The notes below the pieces were generated by a model. That model did not search any database, had not been told where the DNA came from, and saw only the letters and a list, made by a program, of their open reading frames with translations. Shown here piece by piece: positions 1-9,561 of a DNA stretch of 64,000 nucleotides. Numbering within the stretch: the first letter of the stretch is position 1; every line of letters starts with the position of its first letter. The translations under genes were made by a program, and so were the position numbers. Source of the stretch: Larix kaempferi (Eukaryota > Streptophyta > Pinopsida > Pinales > Pinaceae); the NCBI GenBank assembly GCA_027924585.1, contig BSBM01001662.1, positions 558,001 to 622,000 of the forward strand, read 5' to 3'.

Positions 1-190
1 GAGCTCATGGAACCTGAACAACATGATCTAGAGAAGAGAAGAGTGCGCACAAACAAAAGAATATATTTGTTGATGGTGCACAGGATGATGTAATTTATCT
101 ATAACAGTTGCATGAAGATAGAAAGGTATAACTATAGAATATTTGAAAGTGCGTGAGAACATAATGGGATCGTAGAAAGCACATAGATAG
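1..190. other. Flank of gypsy-1, unclassified
   Basis: No ORF or motif is recognised. The AT-rich, purine-leaning composition is like 7970-8480 on the other side of gypsy-1, so the two may once have been contiguous host sequence, perhaps the U3 of the downstream copia LTR. This is inference; no copy was found elsewhere in the window. Confidence 0.3.
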
Positions 191-1196
191 TGCTGCAGGA
201 GCATCAGGGCCTAGGCAGGTCAGTCGAAGTTGATCGACATGAGCAGTCGACCAGGGGGAGTGCCAACGACCACTGGTGAGAAAGGAGAATGGTTGTCGAA
301 GTCAATAAGTCGAGCAGGTGTAGTCGATATGAGATCAACAGAAGGAGAGAAAGGTCAAGAGTCGACATGTCAAAGGTCGACAAATGATAGGGTTGCAGCA
401 GAAGGTTTCATAAGTCGACAGGTGGTCGAACTGCGACACTGGCAGGTTTTGGGAAAGAGAAAAGCATGGTGGAAGGGGTGGACTGGAAAAGACTAAAGAG
501 CGAAGTAAAGCCGACGGGTAAGTTGAAGGATGACAGGAGACAGTATGGTCACGGCATAGGGATGACTACTGTAGTAGTTCCAGAGGAGTTCAAAAGTCGA
601 GGCGAGTACTTGGTAGCAGTTCAGGGTTTCTAAGGAAGTTATGAGCAGTTATTGATGGTGGTTGGGATCACCACAGATGTCACCACATGAAGAGGTTGTA
701 CAACACGACAGAGGTCGTTTAAAACTGCAGGTCTGCAAGATCTGAAGGAGTCAGCCAGCAGAGGAAGAGTGTCTCAGGGGTTGGAGTGGACCTCAGGTTG
801 AGCAGCAGAGCATCAACAGGGTATAAGACTAGTGCATAGGCACAGAGGAGGAGTCACTCGGGATTTTATCAGTGGATTGGAGAGAACAGTCATGCATCAA
901 CCGAGCATATCAAATATTAGATCCATAGCTTAGCGAGCACTTGCATTCAGCAAAGGCAGTGAGAGGGTGATGGTCGCACATAGAGAGAACACACATTTTA
1001 CTTCTGTATATTGTAATAGGCTGAGGCTGACATAGTTTAGTTGTTTACATTTCCTTACAGTTCGCATTGTAATTGATTTTTGGAAGTAATAGAAGCCATC
1101 TTCTGGCATCCTGTTTACATCTAGTCCATGTGAACGTGTGTGTGTGTTGTGTGTTATTGATAAGCAAGAAGGCCCGATTGACCGAACTTGTGCTAG
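191..1196 (+). repeat. 5' LTR of gypsy-1
   Basis: It starts TGCTGCAGGAGCAT and matches 6967-7969 along its length, including shared blocks rich in gtcga. It ends next to the primer-binding site at 1198. The start is fixed by alignment to the 3' copy, which follows the polypurine tract directly. The end lacks a clean CA. Confidence 0.9.
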
Positions 1197-1197
1197 T

Positions 1198-1209
1198 TGG
1201 TATCAGAGC
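1198..1209 (+). promoter_or_regulatory. Primer-binding site of gypsy-1 (initiator Met tRNA type)
   Basis: The sequence TGGTATCAGAGC directly follows the 5' LTR and is the standard plant complement to the 3' end of initiator methionine tRNA. It would prime minus-strand DNA synthesis. Confidence 0.9.
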
Positions 1210-1403
1210 AGAAGTATCCCATGAGCAGAAGGATAGTCGATATCAGAGCTGGTTGTGAATCCAATGTTGAGAAATTGAGTCCGTTGAGTTCGAAGAGCCT
1301 GCAAATGCATTGAACAGCTCCAGCTATGGTTGGGTAGAGTTGTGCATGACTTGTGAAAGTCCGGTTACGATTGGACAAGTGGGAGTTTTAGCTGAGGTTG
1401 AAA

Positions 1404-2520
1404 ATGGCTCATGGAGGTTTTAATGTCCAAGGATTTGGACGAAGAGCGCATGGCGCAGCAGTCACAGTTGATCATGAAATGTTTGACGAGCTCATGTGAA
1501 CGATTCAAAGTTTGACTAGTGAAGTCGCATCGATCAAGGAAAGTTAGAGACGTGGATGCATTCCCGATGTAGTAGACCACAGAGACGAGGAATTCAAAGA
1601 GGTGGAAGCATGGGAAGAGGTAGTCGAGGAACCAGAAGATAAATTCATCAAGCTTCTGATGGAGTTGAGAGTTTAGGCAAAGATAGATGTGTGTACCTAC
1701 TCAGGAAGTCTGGATCCAGAAGAATTGATCGACTGGTTCAGAGAGATGGAGAAATACTTCGACACAGAGTAGATCGAGGATCCCAAGAGGGTGAAGACTT
1801 CATGTCTAAGGTTGAAGGGTCACACCTCATTGTGTTTTGACAATGTACAGGCTGATAGAGTCAAGAAAGGAAAGGATAAAATCAAGTCTTGGGACAAGAT
1901 GGTTGCTAAGCTAAAGGGGAAATTCTTGCCGAGGGACTATGTGATTTCCTTGTTTCGGAAGTTGCAAAAATTTCTACAGAAAGAGATGACTGTGAAGGAG
2001 TACACAGAAGAGTTCTATAGACTGTTGATTAGGTCAGGACAAATCAACGAAGGAGAAGAAGCTGTCACTAGATATGTGAATAGCTTGAAGTATGTGATAC
2101 AGGACGGGTTGATCCTGTCAAGGTTCAGAGCGGTCGATGAAGCATATCAAATAGTTGTAAAGGCAGAAGAGAAACAATTGAGAAAATCCACATGGACCAT
2201 AGGTAAGATGACTCGTCGTGGTGCGAAAACTGTTTCCGTGAAAGGCCAAAGTAGCCGAACCAGGAGAGAATCTGTCGAAGAAAACCGCCATGCGGAAGGG
2301 ACATCAACTAAGGAGAAGGCACAAGAAAACCGACACGATGGTTAAGAGAATCGTGGTCGAGTTGCGCATGGTCGAAGTGGTCCATCTGACAGAAAAGGAG
2401 CTGATACACCAGCCATAGTCTGTTGCAAGTGTCGAGGAGTCGGATATAAGGCATATGAGTTCCCAGAGAACATACATGTTGCAGAGGAGTCAAAACTGAG
2501 ACGTTGAAGAGATGAGAAAT
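1404..2520 (+). pseudogene. gypsy-1 gag (capsid/nucleocapsid) pseudogene
   Basis: The reading frame starts near 1404 and is broken by several in-frame stops before the open stretch 1791-2345. That stretch has the typical retrotransposon gag layout: a Trp-containing helix (around SWDKMVAKLKGKF), then a Leu/Phe-rich stretch and an EYTEEFYRLL-type motif. Near 2420-2465 a zinc knuckle is visible but damaged: the first pair of cysteines remains, while the expected His and last Cys are gone. Gag would form the cytoplasmic particle that packages the RNA; this copy cannot be translated whole. Confidence 0.85.
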
Positions 2521-2639
2521 TCAACGAGAGGGAAAAGTCGGCATCCAACAGCAGTGAGGATGGAAAAAGGAAAATTTGGGCCATGATGACTAGGAAGACG
2601 TTGGTTCAGGACAATCGACACAATGAGAAAGAGCCACCA

Positions 2640-3010
2640 TAACGAAAGGCTATCTTTCGAGCTAGAGTGCAGATTAGCGATTGGTATTGCAAGACCATAG
2701 TTGATGGTGGCAGTACATAGAATCTTGTGTCGATAGAGGTAATCAACAAGGCAGGTTTGAGATGTTGAGAACACCCAAATGCATACAAGATATCTTGGTT
2801 GCAGAAAGGACATCATGTCAAGGTAACCAGATAGTGCCTGATTAACTTCAAGGTCGGGAAGCTTGAAGATAGTGTACTGTGCGACGTAATCCCAATGGAC
2901 GCATGTCATCTATTGTTAGGGAGACCATGGAAATATGATCGAAATATGATCTATGATGGTCAATCCAACACAATCATAGTGTGGAAAAATGGCACACAGA
3001 GAACTCTGAA
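2640..3010 (+). pseudogene. gypsy-1 aspartic protease pseudogene
   Basis: The frame shows the active-site region as VDGGST followed by a stop, then the second conserved block LLGRPWKYDR near 2920. The catalytic Asp is present, but Ser after it is replaced by Gly, and at least three stops interrupt the domain. In the family this enzyme cuts the gag-pol polyprotein. It lies between gag and RT as expected. Confidence 0.82.
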
Positions 3011-3274
3011 GCCAAAGTAGGAGGATCAACCCAGCTGGAAGCAGGGCAAGAGAAACTATTGGGAGAAGCGAGTGCTGATGTGCTCAACGAAGGAATTCCT
3101 CACAGAGGAGGAAAAGCAGTTAGGATTTTTCTCCAGCATTCTGAAGGGACCATGTGTCGAGAGGTCGACAATGGAGAGGATTCCGATCGAAGTCGAAACG
3201 ATGCTCGATGAGTTTAGGAGCATAGTAGTCGACGAAGCACCGAAGGGATTGCCATCGATGAGAGGCATATCCCA

Positions 3275-5642
3275 TTAGATAGACTTGATTCCAGGATCGA
3301 GTTTTCCAAACAAGGAAACTCATAGAATGACTCTGGCAGAGGGTCAAGAACTCAATCGATAGGTCCCATATTTTTTGGACAGAGGATTGATTAGAGAAAT
3401 TATGAGCCCTTATGCAATACCAATAGTATTAGCGCCGAAGAAGGGTGTAGAATGGAGGATGTGTACAGACTCCAGAGCTATCAACAAGATCACGATCAAG
3501 TATCGGTTTCCATTTTCGAGAATGGACAACTTGATGGATTGATTGAGTGGGGAGAGATACTTCACAAAGATCAACCTGAAGAGCCATTATAGAAATTTTG
3601 AGGTAAAAAAAGGGCCTCAAAACAAAGAAAATGTACTATAAAATACAACCAATCACATTCTAGTAGATGACATCATCCCCCTTGGTGAGGTGGCATTGCA
3701 TGAGTTAAGAATGCTTATTTGTCAAATTTTCTATGGTGGATGAAAACACATAGTTAACCAAGGTAGTGGTGTAAGTACTTTTAAGTCATAAAATAAAGTA
3801 CTCATAATGATAGTCTTTTCATAAAATAATATTATTGTCATTTTCAAGTAAAGTACTCATAATGATTGTCTTTTCACACTTTCACATAAAATAATATTAT
3901 TGTCATTTTCAAGTGAAGTACTCTTAATTCAGAAAGAAAGTCCTTTCACATTTTTTTATAAAATAATATATTATCATTTTTATGTTTTTAATTTTAAATT
4001 ATATATTCACTCCATTCTATTTAATAACATAATGTCAAACTAATAAAGAATAATAATAGATTTAATAAATAATAATAATAATAATAATAATAATGCAATG
4101 TGGATTATAATAATATTATTGACATTTTACATGTAAATAAATTCTCAATTAAGTTACATTATTAAATTCATGAGAAAAGTACTAAATATAAAAAGTCAAC
4201 ATAAAATTTAAAAAAAAGCTCTTAAAAATGTTTTTTATTATTTAATTTCATTTGCAAGTTCAAGACAAATAAATGTTAAAGGACAATACATTTTTGGGAA
4301 TTTACAATGAATCTTAGTCACATCAATGTAGACTTATTTTATTAATTTTATTTCTAGTGAATTTTGAAAAGTAACTCAACCATGGTTATTTATATTGTGC
4401 ATAGAAAATAGTGTGGGAGGTGACTTGTCATATATACCTACCCCATAAAACCCCCAATTCATAATATTTTAATATATCTCATATTTTTGTAGTACATCTC
4501 TTAGGAGGCCCTTTTTGGACCTCAAAATCTCTCTAATGTGTTATCACCAAATTCGGGTTAGAGAAGGGGATGAATGGAAAACAACTTTTAAGATGAAAGA
4601 AGGGTTGTATGAATGGTTAGTCATGCCATTCAGATTGAATAATGCACCCAATATGATCATGTGATTGATGAATGAGGTACTGAAACCATTATTGGGAAAT
4701 TTTGTCGTAGTCTACCTAGGCGACATTCTGATTTTCAGTCGAACCAAGATAGAGCACTTGGAGCATAGTAGACAAGTGTTGTGAAAGGTGCAGGAAGAAA
4801 AGATGATGATGAACCTGCAAAAATGATTCTTCATGAAGGAAGAACTGGTGTACTTGGTATTTGTAATCTCGAGTAAAGGATTAGTGATGGACCCAGAAAA
4901 GTTGAAGGCAATATTGGATTGGCCAAAACCAACAAGTGCAACTGGAGTGCGAAGTTTCCATGGACTTGCCAGTTTCTATAGGAAGTTCATTTGGGGATTC
5001 AGTCTGATTTGTGAACCTTTGACAGAGTGCATGAGAAAAGGGGATTTTAAGTGGACGGAAGCTACCCAAAGAGATTTCGACAAGTTTAAGGAAAAGGTCA
5101 TTGAGAGCCCAGTGTTAGCACTCCCAGATTTTGACAAAGTTTTCCAATTCGATTGCAACGCGAGTGGGATGGAGATTGGAGCAGTGTTGAGCAAGGACGA
5201 CCAACCCATTGCATTCTTCAATGAGACTTTGGACAATGTGAAGAGGAAACATTTGGTCTATGACCACGATTTTTATGCTATTGGCCCAGCATTGAAGAAG
5301 TGGAGACATTATTTGTTTCCCAAGGAATTTGTGTTGTACATAGATCTCCAAGCATTGAGGTACTTGAATACTCAGTCGAAATTGAATCAATGGTAAATGA
5401 AATGGGTCGATTTCTTGCAAGGATATACTTTCATGTTGAGACATAAGTCAAGAAAGTCGAATAAGGTTGCTGATGCGCTGAGTCGAAGAGTTGCATTGCT
5501 GAACACAAGGACAGTTCAGGAAACAGGAATAGAGTGGGTGAAGACAGAGTATGGGACCAACGAGGATTTTATGAAAGCATGGAAGGTGAGTAGTGAGCCA
5601 TGGAGTGTCGACAGAACTCCATACTTGGATTATTTCATCTAA
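3275..5642 (+). pseudogene. gypsy-1 reverse transcriptase and RNase H, split by an insertion
   Basis: The RT N-terminal part (fingers) reads from about 3275 to 3584 and contains [15 protein letters not shown]. The domain resumes in frame at about 4539 with [15 protein letters not shown]. The catalytic motif expected as Y-x-D-D reads YLGDIL near 4716, so one of the two metal-binding Asp residues is lost. RNase H follows at about 5110-5500: the first catalytic position is FDCNASG instead of D-A-S-G, while ETL and YDHDFYAI remain. Several TGA/TAG stops are scattered through it. It is inactive by sequence. Confidence 0.9.
3585..4538. mobile_element. Non-autonomous inverted-repeat element inserted in gypsy-1 RT
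   Basis: This AT-rich block has no coding capacity and interrupts the RT of gypsy-1. Its ends are 34-bp imperfect inverted repeats (3585-3618 and 4505-4538) matching at 30 of 34 positions, with core ATTTTGAGGT and AAAAAGGGCCTC. The inside has an (AAT)n run near 4066-4094 and two direct copies of a block around aagtaaagtactcataatgat. Removing it restores the RT frame, which defines the insertion. No clear target-site duplication is seen, so the superfamily (hAT, Mutator, PIF or other) stays open. It is MITE-like in structure. Confidence 0.75.
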
Positions 5643-5649
5643 TAAGGAT

Positions 5650-6950
5650 ACTTATTCAGGGGACAATAGTTGTGTATTCCCAGAGGATCGGTAAGAGAGA
5701 ACCTAATCCGAGAACTGCAAAATGGACGATTAGCAGGTGATTTTGGCATCAATAAGACCAAGGCATTGGTTGAGGAAAAGCATTATTGGCCAGGAATGAT
5801 GACATATGTCGGTAAGTGGGTATGACATTGTCACTTTTTCCAGTTGGAAAAAGGGAGAAGTCAGAATATGGGGTTGTATACACCATTACCAGTGCCAAAT
5901 ACCCCATGGGAGCACCTGAGCATGGATTTTGTGTTAGGATTGTCGAATATGAAGCAAGGAAGTGAATCAATCTTTGTTGTAGTCGACAAATTTTCGAAGA
6001 TGGCACACTTTATTCTGTGTCAAAAGACAAGTGACGCCACAAGCATTGTTGTTCTATTCTTCAAGGAGATAATCAGATTGCATTGTTTTCCGAAGAGTAT
6101 CACATCGGATAGAGATACCAAGTTTATGGGACATTTCTAGAGAACTCTATCGAAGAAACTGGACACGAAGTTGCAGTTCCTCTCGGCATATCATCTGCAG
6201 GAAGATGGACAGATCGAGGTGGTGAATAGAAGTTTGGGAAACCTTCTGAGATGTTTGACGACTGACAAACCCAAGCAGTGGGAGAACATTTTGGCACAAG
6301 TAGAGTTCGCGTACAACAATTCTTTGAATCGGTCGACAGGTTTGGGCCCATTCCAGATTGTTCAAGGACTAAGCCCATATGGAGTGGTAGATTTGGTCGA
6401 TTTACCGATAGAAATCAGGAAAAGAGCGGATGCAAAATCATTCGTAGAGCATATGAAATAAGTGCATGAAGATGTGCGTAAGCACATTGAGAAGAGTAAT
6501 GCGACATACAAGTTGAGAGCCGATAGGAAGAAGAGGCTACAGTCTTTCAACGAAGGATACTTAGTCTATGCACATTTGCAAAAGCAGAGATTTCAAACAG
6601 GAACATATGACAAGTTGAAGCTGAAGAAGATTGGCCATGTAAGATTCTGAGGAAGATTTCGAATAACGCTTATATATTGGATCTACCGAAGGACTTGAGC
6701 ATTTCACCAACATTCAATGTATCAGATTTGTACAAGTTCGAAGAGGGATCAAGCAACAGAAGTGCAGAAGTGTCGAACGTCAACTGGACAGTGTAGATTC
6801 CAGACCGACACAAGGAGGAAATCGCCGAAGTGTTAGAAGAACGTGAAGTTGGAAAGACGCATAGTTTGCGAAGGAAAGATGATGAGTTGTAGGAGACCAC
6901 ATGGATTTCCGAAGAAGAATTCAAGATACTAACGGATTAGTCGAGTTATT
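5650..6950 (+). pseudogene. gypsy-1 integrase pseudogene with C-terminal tail
   Basis: After a damaged zinc-binding region (about 5700-5840; LAGDFGINKTKALVEE in place of a His-containing motif), the catalytic core shows the three acidic positions: MDFVLG near 5925, SDRDTKF near 6107 and GQIEVVN near 6210. Stops fall near 5825, 6138 and 6459. A frameshift near 6635 moves the C-terminal part to another frame, where a tail with YILDLPKD, a Glu-rich stretch and WISEEEF is readable. That tail resembles the end of chromodomain-bearing gypsy polyproteins, but no full chromodomain is present. Confidence 0.88.
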
Positions 6951-6953
6951 TTT

Positions 6954-6966
6954 AACTTGGGGATTC
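6954..6966 (+). promoter_or_regulatory. Polypurine tract of gypsy-1
   Basis: The stretch acttggggattc directly precedes the TGATG start of the 3' LTR, where plus-strand synthesis would be primed. Short and slightly eroded. Confidence 0.7.
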
Positions 6967-7969
6967 TGATGTAGGAGCATCGAGGCCTAAGCAGGTCAGT
7001 CGAAGTTGATCGACATGAGCAGTCGACTAGGGGGAGTGCCAATGACCATTGGTGCGAAAGCAGATTGGTTGTCGAATTCAATAAGTCGAGCATGACCAGT
7101 CGATATGCGACTGACAGAAGGAGCGAAATGTCGAGAGTCGACATGTCAAAGGTCGACAAACGACAAGGTTGCAGCGAAAGGCATTGTAGGTCGACAAGGG
7201 ATCGAACCGCGATACCGATAGGTTTTGGGAAAGATCCAACTGTGGGGGAAGGGGTGGACTGGAAAATCCTAAAGAGAAAAGTAAATCCGATGGGTAAGTC
7301 GAAGGCTAGCAGGATATAGTATTGTCGCGACGTAGGGATGACTATTGTAGTAGTGTTAGAGGAGTTTAGAAGTCAAGGCAAGTACTTGGTAGCCATTCTG
7401 GGTCGCTAAGGAAGTTATGAGTAGTTATTGATGGTGGTTGGGATCATGACATATGTCACCACAGGAAGAGGTTGTGCAGCACTAAAGAGGTCGCTGACAA
7501 CTGCAGGTCTACATGATTTGGAGGATTCGATGAGCAGAGGAAGAGTGTCTCGAGGACTAGAGTGGAGCTCAGGATGAGCAGCAGAGCAACAACAGGTTAG
7601 AAGACCAGTGCATAGGAACAGAGGAGGAGTCATTCGAGAGTTGATCAGTAGATTGGAGAGAACGTTCATGCATCAATCGAGCACAGTAGATATCAGATCC
7701 ATAGCTCAGTGAGCACTATCATTCAGCAGAGGCTGTGAGAGGGTGATGGTCGCACACAGAGAACACACACATTTTACTTCTGTATATTGTAATAGGATGA
7801 GGCCAAAATAGTTTAGTTGTTTACATTTCCTTGCATTTGCATTGTAATTGATTTGTGGAAGAAAAAGAAGCCAGCTTCTGGCATTTTGTTTACATCTAGT
7901 CCATGTGAGCGTGTGTGTGTCGTGTGTTATTGATAAGCAAGAAGGTACGACTGACCGACCTTGCCCTAG
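6967..7969 (+). repeat. 3' LTR of gypsy-1
   Basis: Copy of 191-1196, beginning TGATGTAGGAGCAT, with many substitutions and no large indels. It shares the same terminal block (gtgttattgataagcaagaagg). Confidence 0.9.
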
Positions 7970-8480
7970 ACAATCACAGATGATCTAAGAAAGATATGCG
8001 AGGACTAAATTGAAGTATATCTTCTGATGCACAAATTAAAGTAGTTTATCTAATGCGCTAAGATAGAGTAGATGCATAGTAAAGGGTGTGCATTATGATA
8101 AGGATGATATGAGACAAGTGAAAAAAATAGAAAGGCCTATCAAATATGATGCATAGAAGGTCACAACTTATCTAAAGACTGTTGCACCATGACATAATAG
8201 ACATATCTCAGAAGGTGCATAGAATCACCTGATACCGATGCGCAAATTTGGAACAACAGTTCATCAGAATATGCGCAGTGTTAGTTGAAGTTGTAGAAGC
8301 GTAGAAACATAACAACATACTAAACCTAAGCGCATCCTGCCAAAGATGATGCAACAATACACCGGTTGTGAAGTATGAAGTCAAGTATATTTGGTTTATA
8401 TGTTCAAGTGAATTTTGTGACACAAAAAAATGATTGCAATATCTCAATCTTATGGAAGGTACGCACAACAGAATGAACAT
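7970..8480. other. Unclassified AT-rich flank, possibly copia U3
   Basis: No gene seen. It lies between gypsy-1 and recognisable copia LTR R/U5 sequence. It may be the U3 of that LTR, but a second copy to define the boundary was not found. Confidence 0.3.
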
Positions 8481-8499
8481 TAGTTAATCTGAAGAGTGC

Positions 8500-8909
8500 A
8501 CAGATCGGAAGAACAACAAAGTAATTTCTTCTTCTTTTATATCATAACGATAGGAAGGGGAAAGGAGCAAGGGGTCAGTGCCTCCTTCCAGTTGAAGTTG
8601 GTAAATCAGGGAGTTGGTGCTTCCTTCAGGTCGTTTCCTGTAAAACCAGGGGGTCGGTGCCTCCTTCTAGTTAGTGCTTCCATGAATGTAATCTTTATAT
8701 TATAAGATATCATTCCTTGGTTTTCTCCCATTTGAGTTTCCACGCAAAACTCTATGTGTTATTTGTATTATGCTCATGTCATGATGAATGTTATTGTTTA
8801 TGTGGATGCATAATCTAAGTTCAGATTAATCCGTTAAGAAGTTAAAAATTGTTCATAACTGCTATAATATGGATTCACTCCCCCTCTCGGTATTAAGTAG
8901 ATTCCAACA
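8500..8909 (+). repeat. 3' part of the 5' LTR of a copia-type element
   Basis: The stretch has LTR character and ends attccaaca immediately before a primer-binding site. It includes three short repeats of a 'ggtgcctcctt' block (about 8575, 8600 and 8655), and around 8710-8760 a motif ending in ttccacgcaaaactct like copia U5. The LTR start is not defined. Confidence 0.6.
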
Positions 8910-8911
8910 AT

Positions 8912-8924
8912 TGGTATTAGAGTG
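8912..8924 (+). promoter_or_regulatory. Primer-binding site of the copia-type element
   Basis: TGGTATTAGAGTG matches the initiator Met tRNA-type site with small changes and lies two bases after the LTR end. Confidence 0.7.
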
Positions 8925-8979
8925 GGTGTCTCTAGTAACAACTTAACATATGGAAGACAGATCCATGTGTAGATATGGA

Positions 8980-9561
8980 CAAGCAGGAATGTATCTCCAC
9001 TAACATAGCACAAAGGTTTGATGGCACCAACTACACCATCTAGAGGATGAGGATGGAAGTATATTTTCAATCTCTCGGGGATGATGTCTGGCATTCCATT
9101 GGGGATGGTTATAATGTCCCAAAAATTGCACCAGTTGATCCAGTTGAGAAGAGACTGTATGAATGCAATGCAAGAGCCATAAAGAAACTATTATGTGGGT
9201 TAACAGACACGAAATTTATTAAGGTGATGTATTGTCCCTCAGCCAAGGATGTATGGGATAAACTCAGAAATGTCTATGAAGGTGACGAGAAAGTAAAGAA
9301 GGAAAAGATGCATAATTACCCTGGATTGTATGAATCCTTGAAAATGAAAGGTGAGGAGAATATAGCTTCTTACTTCTTGCGATTTGATGAGTTAGTGAAT
9401 TCTATCAAGAGTCCTAGAGCTACTCTAGAAGAAGAATCAGTAGTACAGAATATACTGAGAACTCTGCCTCCAATAATTGACACAAAGGTATCTGTGTTAG
9501 AAGATAAAGGCAATCTTGCAGACTTAACAAAGGATGAGCTTCAAGGGATCTTGACTACATA
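8980..9561 (+). pseudogene. copia-type gag, 5' part (split by the 11.9-kb insertion)
   Basis: The frame around 8980-9561 shows the copia gag signature: RFDGTNYTI with a stop in place of the expected Trp, then YFQSLGDDVWHSI, a central SAKDVWDKLRNVYEG, and LRTLPPIIDTKVSVL near 9465. The open part starts at the Met at 9047. The frame runs straight into the inserted LTR element at 9562, which adds an artificial tail up to 9703. The continuation resumes after 21500. Gag would build the virus-like particle; the insertion and the early stop make this copy non-functional. Confidence 0.85.

Larger units (their letters stand above)
191..7969 (+). mobile_element. Ty3/gypsy LTR retrotransposon (gypsy-1), decayed
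   Basis: This is a full-length but dead element: 5' LTR, Met-tRNA-type primer site, gag, aspartic protease, reverse transcriptase, RNase H, integrase, polypurine tract and 3' LTR, in the Ty3/gypsy order (integrase last). The two roughly 1-kb LTRs look about 85-90% identical by eye, so the insertion is old. Every coding domain carries stops or frameshifts, and the RT is split by a separate element at 3585-4538. The flanks gatag (186-190) and gacaa (7969-7973) match only at 3 of 5 bases, so a target-site duplication is not convincing. LTR ends are uncertain by 1-2 bases. Confidence 0.93.

Noticed and set aside
186-7973. Target-site duplication for gypsy-1
   Set aside because: gatag and gacaa match at only 3 of 5 bases, and the LTR end is uncertain, so it is not claimed.
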